Positions 42,790 through 50,309 of a stretch of DNA of 64,000 nt are shown piece by piece (the stretch's first letter is position 1; the number at the start of each line of letters is the position of its first letter). Position numbers and translations under genes: made by a program. The notes below the pieces were generated by a model that was not told where the DNA came from, ran no database searches, and saw nothing but the letters and a program-made list of their open reading frames with translations. Source of the DNA: Bacteroidota bacterium (lineage in GTDB: Bacteria; Bacteroidota; Bacteroidia; Flavobacteriales_D; Crocinitomicaceae); contig VGMY01000001.1 of assembly GCA_016866255.1 (NCBI GenBank), positions 124,001 through 188,000 of the forward strand, given 5' to 3'.

Positions 42790-44397
42790 ATGACTATGCA
42801 AGACAATCTCGAATGGATTCGCAACAATAAAACCAACAAATCAACGGCCTTTACGGCTGAGGAGAAAAAACAGCTGGGCATAGAGGGATTATTTCCTTTT
42901 AAAACGAGTTCGCAGGATTTACAAGTTAAAAGGGTCCTTCAAAACCTCGATAAAAAACCAAGTAGTATTGAGAAATATCTTTACCTGTCGGCGCTTCAAT
43001 CACGGAATGAACGCTTATTTTACCGGGTAATTAACGAAGATATTGAAACATTACTGCCAATTATTTACACCCCCACTGTCGGAGAGGCCTGTAAATCGTT
43101 TTCACACGTCTACACCGAGGCCAAAGGATTTTACATCACAAAGGACCTACAAGGAAGAATTGGAGAGGTTTTGGATAATTGGCCCTCGAAAAATATAAAA
43201 GTGATTGTGGTAACCGATGGAGAACGCATTCTTGGTTTGGGAGATTTAGGTGCCAACGGAATGGGTATCCCCATAGGGAAATTAGTGCTGTATTCGGCTT
43301 GTGGTGGAATTGATCCATCAGCCTGCCTTCCTATTATGATCGATGTGGGTACCAACAACGAAGAATTACTCAATGACCCATTATATCTTGGAGTGCCTCA
43401 ACCCCGGATTTCCGGAACCGCCTATTTCGAATTGTTGGACGAATTAATGGAGGCGGTAACGAAGAAATATCCCGAAGTATTGGTGCAATTCGAGGATTTT
43501 TTAACCCCGAATGCCTTTGCCTTATTACACCGTTACCAATTTAAATACCGTTGTTTTAATGACGACATTCAAGGAACGGCTGCCGTTGCCCTTGCCGGAA
43601 TTATTTGTTCCACCCGCATCACGGAAATTCCTCTAACGGAAAATCGGTTTTTATTCTTAGGTGGAGGTTCAGCAGCAACCGGTATCGCAGACCTATTGGT
43701 CAATAATCTTGTGCTAAATGGGCTCAGCATAGACCAGGCCCTGGAGCGAATATCCATTTGCGACATTCAAGGTCTAATGACCACCGAACGCACCGATTTG
43801 CAACCGCATAACCTTCCCTATGCCAAACCGTCCCCCGCTAAAACATTCTTGGAAACCGTGCAAGCGCTCAAGCCAACGGTCCTCATAGGAGCCACCGGAG
43901 CAGGCGGGGCTTTTACCCAGGAGATCATTGAAGCCATGAGCGCGATAAATCTTCGCCCGGTCATTTTTGCGCTATCCAACCCTACGAGTAAAGCGGAATG
44001 CACGGCTGAACAAGCCTACACATGGAGTAAAGGAAAGGCCGTGTTTGTGAGTGGAAGTCCTTTTAATAACGTGGTCTATGAAGGCAAAACCTTCGACCCT
44101 GGTCAAGGAAACAATGCCTACATTTTTCCTGGATTAGGCCTTGGAATGGTTGCCGGAAATATTAAACACGTCAACGATGAACTTCTAATTACTGCTGCAA
44201 AGTGTCTTGCGAACTTGGTGGAGAACCATGATCTAGACTTAGGTGCCCTCTATCCTCCTATTCAAGAAATTCGTTCGGTATCCTTAACGATTGCCAAGGC
44301 AGTCATGCTTAACGCAGTGCAACAAGGCCTAAGTTCGATTGATCCAAGCTCCATCGACCAACGCATTCAAGATGAGCTCTACGACCCAAGGTATTGA
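42790..44397 (+). CDS. Malic enzyme (NAD(P)-dependent, SfcA/eukaryotic type)
   Basis: 535 residues. Conserved malic enzyme signatures: YTPTVGEACKSFSHVY, VVTDGERILGLGDLGANGMGIPIGKL, QFEDFLTPNAFALLHRY, FNDDIQGTAAVALAG, and the cofactor loop FLGGGSAATGIADLLV. It decarboxylates malate to pyruvate, linking the TCA cycle with gluconeogenesis and NAD(P)H supply. The size and motifs match the long SfcA/MaeA type rather than the short bacterial MaeB type. Cofactor preference was not determined. ATG 42796 is an alternative start. Confidence 0.95.
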   Translation: MTMQDNLEWIRNNKTNKSTAFTAEEKKQLGIEGLFPFKTSSQDLQVKRVLQNLDKKPSSIEKYLYLSALQSRNERLFYRVINEDIETLLPIIYTPTVGEACKSFSHVYTEAKGFYITKDLQGRIGEVLDNWPSKNIKVIVVTDGERILGLGDLGANGMGIPIGKLVLYSACGGIDPSACLPIMIDVGTNNEELLNDPLYLGVPQPRISGTAYFELLDELMEAVTKKYPEVLVQFEDFLTPNAFALLHRYQFKYRCFNDDIQGTAAVALAGIICSTRITEIPLTENRFLFLGGGSAATGIADLLVNNLVLNGLSIDQALERISICDIQGLMTTERTDLQPHNLPYAKPSPAKTFLETVQALKPTVLIGATGAGGAFTQEIIEAMSAINLRPVIFALSNPTSKAECTAEQAYTWSKGKAVFVSGSPFNNVVYEGKTFDPGQGNNAYIFPGLGLGMVAGNIKHVNDELLITAAKCLANLVENHDLDLGALYPPIQEIRSVSLTIAKAVMLNAVQQGLSSIDPSSIDQRIQDELYDPRY

Positions 44398-44407
44398 CGG
44401 GTTGAAT

Positions 44408-45073
44408 TTACACTTTCAACTTTCCCATCCCGCCATCAACGGGAAGCACTTGCCCTGTAATCCAAGAGCTTTGATCGGACAACAAAAAGGAAATGCAAGA
44501 GGCAAAATCTTCAGGACTTCCCAGGCGCTTCATCGGATGACGTTGCGCTCCTGCCTCAATTTTTTCGGGCGTATTGATTAACCTTTCGGCCATTGGAGTT
44601 ATTGTGAGAGAAGGAGCCACCACGTTCACTCGAATTTTAGGAGCCCATTCCGCCGCCAAAGAACGCCCCAAACCTTCCAACGCTGCTTTAACCGCAGCTA
44701 CTGAAGCGTGGAACGGCATTCCAGTCGTTGCCGCAACGCTCGATATCAATACGACACTCGAACCTTCGTTCATCTGAGACTGATATGTCTTCAACGCATT
44801 GACCGCCCCCAATACATGAATGTTAAAATCGGTTTGGAAGTCCTCTAATTTTAGAGACCTAAAAGGCTTGAGATTAATCGTTCCGGGAAAATAAACCAAG
44901 CCATCGATTTGTTGGTCAATTGCAGGCAACTCACCAACATAATCGGTTAGCTCAAAATCGCTGAACGATGGATTTCTGGATAATTGAATCACCCAATTGC
45001 CATCTGAAATGAGTTGGTTTTTGGTAGCTTGGGCAAGGGCAGATGATGCTCCGACGATTACATATTTTTTCAT
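44408..45073 (-). CDS. Short-chain dehydrogenase/reductase family protein without catalytic Tyr
   Basis: 221 residues. Rossmann start KKYVIVGASSALAQAT, then VYFPGTINLKPF, VVLISSVAATTGMPFHASVAAVKAALEG and APSLTITPMAERL, ending in the usual SSWITGQVLPVDGGMG. At the catalytic YxxxK position the residues read V-A-A-V-K, so Tyr is replaced by Val while Lys is kept. I recall an SDR subgroup with FHASxAAxKGAxEGL that shares this. It may be a catalytically altered or inactive reductase. It faces the malic enzyme with an 10-nt gap. Confidence 0.88.
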   Translation of the reverse strand: MKKYVIVGASSALAQATKNQLISDGNWVIQLSRNPSFSDFELTDYVGELPAIDQQIDGLVYFPGTINLKPFRSLKLEDFQTDFNIHVLGAVNALKTYQSQMNEGSSVVLISSVAATTGMPFHASVAAVKAALEGLGRSLAAEWAPKIRVNVVAPSLTITPMAERLINTPEKIEAGAQRHPMKRLGSPEDFASCISFLLSDQSSWITGQVLPVDGGMGKLKV

Positions 45074-45287
45074 AGCTTCTAAACAAGCCTTTCGTTCATT
45101 GGTTCATTCCGAGCAAGCGTTCCAACTAACCACATTCCATTTTAGCATAAAAAACAAGTTGAGCCTAGATCGGTATTTAAAAATTTCCAACTGGAAGGTG
45201 TTGGAACCCAGAGCAAGACGAGTGGCCAGATATTTTTTGCGAGGAAGGAAAGTAACGTTCAGGTGTTTTGCATAAGAACCGATACCG

Positions 45288-45295
45288 TATTTTTG
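45288..45295 (+). promoter_or_regulatory. Candidate -7 box (TATTTTTG) of the M3 peptidase gene
   Basis: Exact TAnnTTTG lying inside the upstream part of the open frame, which rules against the TTG at 45268 as start. Confidence 0.5.
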
Positions 45296-45309
45296 CTAAA
45301 AAATTAACC

Positions 45310-47028
45310 TTGAATACCCCAACCATCCAAAGAGACTTCTTATCCGCTGACCAGTTGCTCAACACCTTCAACGACGTTCAACCGTATTATGATGATTTAT
45401 TATCGCGTGAAATCTCCACCCTTGAATCCTATCAAAAGTGGTTGAAGGAGGCGAGTGAGCTGGAGGCATTCCTCGAAGAAAACGGCGCCTGGCGATACAT
45501 CAGGATGTCCATCAATACTGCAGATCGTTCTCTTGCGGAATCTTACGCATTTTTCGTGAGCGAGATTCAACCAAAACTGGCCCCATTAAATAATGCATTG
45601 AATGAAAAAATGATGCAAAATGCATTCGTAGCGGAATTATCCAAAGATCCGGCTTATGCCATTTTCTTCCGCTCGGTAAAGGTTCAGCTCGAACTGTTCC
45701 GCGAAGAAAACATCTCCCTTGAAGCGTATTTAGCCGAAAAGAGTCAGGAATTTGGGACCATTAGTGCTGCACAAACGATTGAGCACCGGGGAGAAACACT
45801 CACCATGCAACAAGCATCGGTGCATTTAAAAAGCCAGGACGAAAAGCTGCGAAAAGAAGTTTACGAAAAAATGGCCGCTAGAAGACGATCGGATATTGAC
45901 GCTTTGAACGACTTATACACCGATTTAATAGCCCAACGCCACCAACTCGCCTTAAATGCTGGCTTCGATAATTACCGCGATTACATGTTCCAAAGCATGG
46001 GACGATTTGATTATACCAAAGAAGCCTGTTTCGATTTCCACGAAGCGGTTGCCCAAAAGGTCGTACCCTTGGTGAAAGAAATTCAGCTCAAAAAACTCCA
46101 TAAATTAGGTAAAAGTGCTTTTAAACCATGGGATTTGGACGTTGATCCTGACGGTCATGCCCCACTCAAGCCCTTTCAGAGCGGCCAAGAAATGCTCGAC
46201 AAAACCATCGAGATTTTTGACAAGATGGATTCTTATTTTAGCGATTGCTTGAGAACCATGAACACCATGGGGCATTTGGACCTAGAATCCAAAGCGGGTA
46301 AAGCACCGGGGGGATACAATTATCCTTTGTATGAAATTGGGGTGCCGTTCATTTTCATGAATGCGGTTGGTTTGCACCGCGATCTCATTACCATGGTACA
46401 TGAAGGCGGACATGCCATTCATAGTTTTCTCAATAGGGATTTAGAACTTACTTCGTTTAAAAACATACCTTCTGAGGCAGCAGAATTGGCCTCGATGTCC
46501 ATGGAATTGTTGAGCATGAAGTATTGGAATGCTTTTTATTCAGATGAAAAAGAACTGAGCCGCGCAAAAATAGAGCACATGGAGGACCTTTTAAAAGTGT
46601 TGCCATGGATTGCGCAAATCGATGCCTTCCAGCATTGGGTTTATACGCATCCAAGGCACAACCTGGAAGAGCGAAGCGCACAATGGTTGTCTTTGGGAAG
46701 GAAGTTCGGAACAGGTTTAACCGACTGGACTGGATACGAGGATTTACAGCGTTGTGGATGGCAGCGTCAACTTCATTTGTTCGAAGTGCCTTTTTATTAC
46801 ATCGAATACGGCATTGCACAACTAGGGGCGATTGGGGTTTGGAAGAACAGCTTGGTGGATGAACAAGACGCGTTAGAAAAGTATAAATCAGCACTCGCCT
46901 TGGGATACACCCGTTCTTTGCCAGAAATTTACAAAACAGCAGGAGTCCCTTTTGATTTCAGTCCTCAGCGCATCGGGGAATTGATGCAATTTGTCGATTC
47001 TCACCTGAAAAGCTTTGGCCAGAAATAA
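45310..47028 (+). CDS. M3 family oligoendopeptidase
   Basis: About 572 residues. The zinc site is HEGGH (in TMVHEGGHAIHSFLNRD) with the downstream Glu in SEAAELASMSMEL, as in oligoendopeptidase F/M3 enzymes. The N-terminal helical region precedes it. It degrades peptides in the cytoplasm. There is no ATG near the start; TTG 45310 (MNTPTIQRDFLSADQ) lies 14 nt after a TAnnTTTG box and is preferred to the TTG at 45268. Confidence 0.93.
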   Translation: MNTPTIQRDFLSADQLLNTFNDVQPYYDDLLSREISTLESYQKWLKEASELEAFLEENGAWRYIRMSINTADRSLAESYAFFVSEIQPKLAPLNNALNEKMMQNAFVAELSKDPAYAIFFRSVKVQLELFREENISLEAYLAEKSQEFGTISAAQTIEHRGETLTMQQASVHLKSQDEKLRKEVYEKMAARRRSDIDALNDLYTDLIAQRHQLALNAGFDNYRDYMFQSMGRFDYTKEACFDFHEAVAQKVVPLVKEIQLKKLHKLGKSAFKPWDLDVDPDGHAPLKPFQSGQEMLDKTIEIFDKMDSYFSDCLRTMNTMGHLDLESKAGKAPGGYNYPLYEIGVPFIFMNAVGLHRDLITMVHEGGHAIHSFLNRDLELTSFKNIPSEAAELASMSMELLSMKYWNAFYSDEKELSRAKIEHMEDLLKVLPWIAQIDAFQHWVYTHPRHNLEERSAQWLSLGRKFGTGLTDWTGYEDLQRCGWQRQLHLFEVPFYYIEYGIAQLGAIGVWKNSLVDEQDALEKYKSALALGYTRSLPEIYKTAGVPFDFSPQRIGELMQFVDSHLKSFGQK

Positions 47029-47035
47029 AAAAATG

Positions 47036-47043
47036 TATCTTTG
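47036..47043 (+). promoter_or_regulatory. Candidate -7 box (TATCTTTG) of the tRNA gene
   Basis: Exact TAnnTTTG, 13 nt upstream of the tRNA 5' end. Confidence 0.6.
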
Positions 47044-47056
47044 CGCTCTCAAATTT

Positions 47057-47130
47057 GGCGAGATAGCTCAGTTGGTTAGAGCGTAGGATTCATAACCCTA
47101 AGGTCCCGAGTTCAACTCTCGGTCTCGCTA
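47057..47130 (+). tRNA. tRNA-Met (anticodon CAT)
   Basis: A full cloverleaf: acceptor GGCGAGA with TCTCGCT (one G-U pair) and discriminator A, D-arm GCTC/GAGC, anticodon loop TTCATAA, T-arm CCGAG/CTCGG around TTCAACT. CCA is not encoded. The first pair G-U and lack of a C1-A72 mismatch argue against the initiator; a CAT anticodon could also belong to tRNA-Ile2 with lysidine, which cannot be told by eye. A TATCTTTG box stands upstream and a terminator downstream. Confidence 0.95.
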
Positions 47131-47134
47131 CTGG

Positions 47135-47168
47135 TAAACCCCTTTTCGAATAAAGGGGTTTATTTTTT
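47135..47168 (+). terminator. Rho-independent terminator of tRNA-Met
   Basis: An 11-bp perfect stem TAAACCCCTTT / AAAGGGGTTTA around TCGAAT, followed by TTTTTT. Confidence 0.9.
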
Positions 47169-47206
47169 AAGAATGCGGTTGGATTTTTCGTAACTTTATC
47201 AAGAAT

Positions 47207-49558
47207 ATGCGTTCAAATACCCTGCTATTAACCGCACTAGTCGCTATTGCGATAACGCTTTCACACCAACGTCTTGAGGCTCAAAACTTCGTTTTCGGGC
47301 AACTTCAAGGATCTCCAATTATGAATACTGCAGGATGGAATTTGAATGGTAATGCCTTTGTTGGGGATACCCCAGGTGATAACGATAACTTTAACAACGA
47401 ACTTATCCTTACTAACGCTAATGGAAACCAGAGTGGGGGGATATTTTTCGCACAACCGCTCAACCTTGGTTTTTGTTCTCAGTGGACCGTTGATTTTGAA
47501 TACCGTATATGGGGAGGAAGTGCCGCCGATGGGTTGGCATTCTGTTTTTTGCAAGTTCCCCCCGCAGGATTCGTAAACGGCGGTGGGATCGGAATCCCAG
47601 GAAACGCGAATGGCCTTAAAGTTGTTCTTGATACGTGGGATAATGGCTGTGGAGCCAACCCGGAATTACAAATTTACAGCGGTGTAGGCTATAACGAATG
47701 CATTGCTGGGATTGTAAAGCTTACTAACAACGGTGGCATCCTCAATTTTGTGCGGGGAAACACATACCGTCCTGTTCGAATTATCTACAATAACGGACAA
47801 ATCAACCTCTTGATTAACAATACCCCTTATCTATCGGCCAATTTTCCTATTAATTTTTCGGGTTACATGGGATTCACGGCAAGTACAGGCGGGGCCAATG
47901 ATCAACATTCCATACGAAACGTGGTTATTTACACGGCCCAAGCCAGCTCTAACGCAGGGTTAGACGTAACAACGTGTTCCAATACCCCTGTAACCATCGG
48001 TAGTGCTAATACCCCGACATTTACATACAGTTGGTCCCCAAGCATTGGACTAAGCAACACCACCGTTTCAAATCCCGTGGTGACTTTGGTCAACAATACG
48101 AATGCCCCCATAACCCAAACCTACACCGTCACCACTACCCTAACGGCAAACCCCGGGGGTTGTCCTACGAACGATAACGTCGTGGTTACTGTGTACCCGG
48201 ATCACATCACCAACACCGTTGATACCATTTGCGATGGCAGTTCCTACAATTTCAATGGCACTATGATCAGCAGTTCAGGCTACTACGTCGATACCCTTTC
48301 CTCCCAATTTGGTTGCGATTCCATAACCACGCTGGACATCATTATTTCTAATAATCCCGTTGTTTCCTCGCCCGATGTTTCCATTTGCTTCGGAGACTCC
48401 GCACTGCTGACTCCTACGGGTGCAAACACGTATCTTTGGACACCTACGGTGAATCCCGTCAATAATTTAGGCGAAATGTTGGTAGGCCCCGCTATATCGA
48501 CGCAATACATCGTTCAGGGTTTAAATTTAGATGGGTGTTTTAATTATGATACCGTAACGGTCACTGTAAACCCGTTACCGATTCTACAACTGACGGCCAG
48601 TGACAACGATGTTTGTCCAAATACCCAAGTCCAACTTAACGCTTCCGGTGCGGCTACTTATAATTGGTCAGGTGTCGATCTCAACGGAAATTCCGGTATC
48701 AGCCAAACAATTACAGCGACTTCCTCAGGATGGTACGCAATTATTGGGACGAGCAATTTTGGCTGTGTTTCAGAGGACAGCACCTTCATTGTTGTATACC
48801 CCGTTCCTGTTCTTTCGGTAAATCCGTCATTGAGTGAAATATGTGTTGGAGAATCCATTAATATTAATGTAAACGGTGCGCAAACCTACCAATGGTCCAA
48901 TGGAAATGTAGGCTCCAACTTCACCCATTTTCCCTTGAATTCTGAAACCATCACGATCATAGGATTCAATAACTTCGGCTGCAGCGACACCATCATTTCA
49001 GATATCGTTGTTTATCCAAATCCACTTGCCAGTATTTCCGTGGTAAATAGCAATTTGCAAAGCGACGATCCTACTGCTTACTTCGTAAACAACTCCAACA
49101 ACTACACCCAAGCATTCTGGAATTTTGGCGACGGAACTACGCTTAATGAAAATGCCCAGAATATCACTCACCTCTACCCTCTCGAGGACGGAAATTATAC
49201 CGTAACGCTTATCGTAAGTTCTGCGTTCGGCTGTCTTGCTGAAACGACCGTTGGAATTCAAGTATCGGGAGACCCGATATTTTTTGTGCCGAACACATTT
49301 ACCCCAGATGATAACGAATTCAACAATATTTTTCAACCCGTATTCACTTCAGGATTTGACCCTTCTGCATTTCGAATGGTGATTTACAACCGCTGGGGAG
49401 AATTATTATTTGAATCCCTCTCTCACTTGGAGGGTTGGACGGGACAATACGGTGGCGCGAAGGTTCCTACAGGCACCTACACCTATTGGATTATTTACTT
49501 CGACAAGAAAGAAAATCGACTGAAAGAATTCACAGGTCATGTAAATCTTATTTACTAG
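47207..49558 (+). CDS. Secreted lectin-like/PKD protein, T9SS type B cargo
   Basis: 783 residues. Signal peptide to about HQRLEAQ. Residues about 25-240 resemble a legume-type lectin/concanavalin sandwich (FCSQWTVDFEYRIWGGSAADGLAFCF ... LKVVLDTWDNGC). Ig/PKD-like repeats follow, including QAFWNFGDGTTLNENAQ. The C-terminus FVPNTFTPDDNEFNNIFQP ... VIYNRWGELLFES ... PTGTYTYWIIYFDKK is the gliding-type (type B, CHU_C) sorting domain. Likely exported by T9SS and attached or released as an adhesin. Followed by a tightly spaced gene. Confidence 0.92.
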   Translation: MRSNTLLLTALVAIAITLSHQRLEAQNFVFGQLQGSPIMNTAGWNLNGNAFVGDTPGDNDNFNNELILTNANGNQSGGIFFAQPLNLGFCSQWTVDFEYRIWGGSAADGLAFCFLQVPPAGFVNGGGIGIPGNANGLKVVLDTWDNGCGANPELQIYSGVGYNECIAGIVKLTNNGGILNFVRGNTYRPVRIIYNNGQINLLINNTPYLSANFPINFSGYMGFTASTGGANDQHSIRNVVIYTAQASSNAGLDVTTCSNTPVTIGSANTPTFTYSWSPSIGLSNTTVSNPVVTLVNNTNAPITQTYTVTTTLTANPGGCPTNDNVVVTVYPDHITNTVDTICDGSSYNFNGTMISSSGYYVDTLSSQFGCDSITTLDIIISNNPVVSSPDVSICFGDSALLTPTGANTYLWTPTVNPVNNLGEMLVGPAISTQYIVQGLNLDGCFNYDTVTVTVNPLPILQLTASDNDVCPNTQVQLNASGAATYNWSGVDLNGNSGISQTITATSSGWYAIIGTSNFGCVSEDSTFIVVYPVPVLSVNPSLSEICVGESININVNGAQTYQWSNGNVGSNFTHFPLNSETITIIGFNNFGCSDTIISDIVVYPNPLASISVVNSNLQSDDPTAYFVNNSNNYTQAFWNFGDGTTLNENAQNITHLYPLEDGNYTVTLIVSSAFGCLAETTVGIQVSGDPIFFVPNTFTPDDNEFNNIFQPVFTSGFDPSAFRMVIYNRWGELLFESLSHLEGWTGQYGGAKVPTGTYTYWIIYFDKKENRLKEFTGHVNLIY

Positions 49559-49564
49559 ATCGTT

Positions 49565-50203
49565 GTGTTGTTAAGATCCATTATTTCGTTGAGCCTCTGC
49601 GTTTTTTTGAGGATTAACAACTTCGCACAAGAGTCGGAAATAATCGTCTATTTATTTGTTTACGAAAGCGAGCAAACGCAGTCTGGAGCAGGGCATATCG
49701 CCATGGCCTTTGGTACAGATAGCAGTAAGCTAATTTACTATACAAAATATCGAAAAGGAGACGGAGGAAATCGTAAAGTACCAACCCTTACCCTTCAACA
49801 AGCTTTCATGTACGATCATCAGATCCTCGGTTTACAAACAAGACCACCAAGTATTGTGTTATCCTTACCTGTACATCAAATAAATATGAAGAGCATTGAA
49901 AAAGCGAGCGATCATTGGCATTTTAAACAATGGAGTATTTTCAAGAACAACTGTACTGATGCAGTGAAAAAGGTACTGCGAAAATGTAATATTAACCCTG
50001 GTATTGCCTTTTTGATAAGCACCCCAAACGAGTTAGTTGAGGACTTGGTTGAATCAGAGCCTGATAAATTTCGGAACCACGAATTTAAAGTTTTGAAGGG
50101 AAATCTATGTTTTTACCTAAAAAACGAGAGAAATGCAGTTTCTCAGGTAATCCTTGGCAAACGTAAGCAACGGAACAGGAAACATCAGGAACCGTGCCTG
50201 TAA
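49565..50203 (+). CDS. Secreted protein, possible permuted papain-fold (NlpC/P60-like)
   Basis: 212 residues starting with GTG 49565, 6 nt after the type B cargo gene. The N-terminus MLLRSIISLSLCVFLRINNFAQ is a signal peptide. SGAGHIAMAFG (His near 46) and a later NNCTDAVKKVLRKC have the His-then-Cys order seen in circularly permuted NlpC/P60 and LRAT-like folds, where both residues are catalytic. That is inference; the overall family was not recognised. After the stop the same frame is open for a further 38 codons to 50320, probably by chance. Confidence 0.65.
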   Translation: MLLRSIISLSLCVFLRINNFAQESEIIVYLFVYESEQTQSGAGHIAMAFGTDSSKLIYYTKYRKGDGGNRKVPTLTLQQAFMYDHQILGLQTRPPSIVLSLPVHQINMKSIEKASDHWHFKQWSIFKNNCTDAVKKVLRKCNINPGIAFLISTPNELVEDLVESEPDKFRNHEFKVLKGNLCFYLKNERNAVSQVILGKRKQRNRKHQEPCL

Positions 50204-50309
50204 AGAACGCCCATCGTTTTGGGACCTGAACTTTTTCTACCTGAAGCTCAACTCGAAACCCCAATCGTAACGCCTAACGCCGGCTTTGAAGAATTACCCT
50301 TTTATTCGG

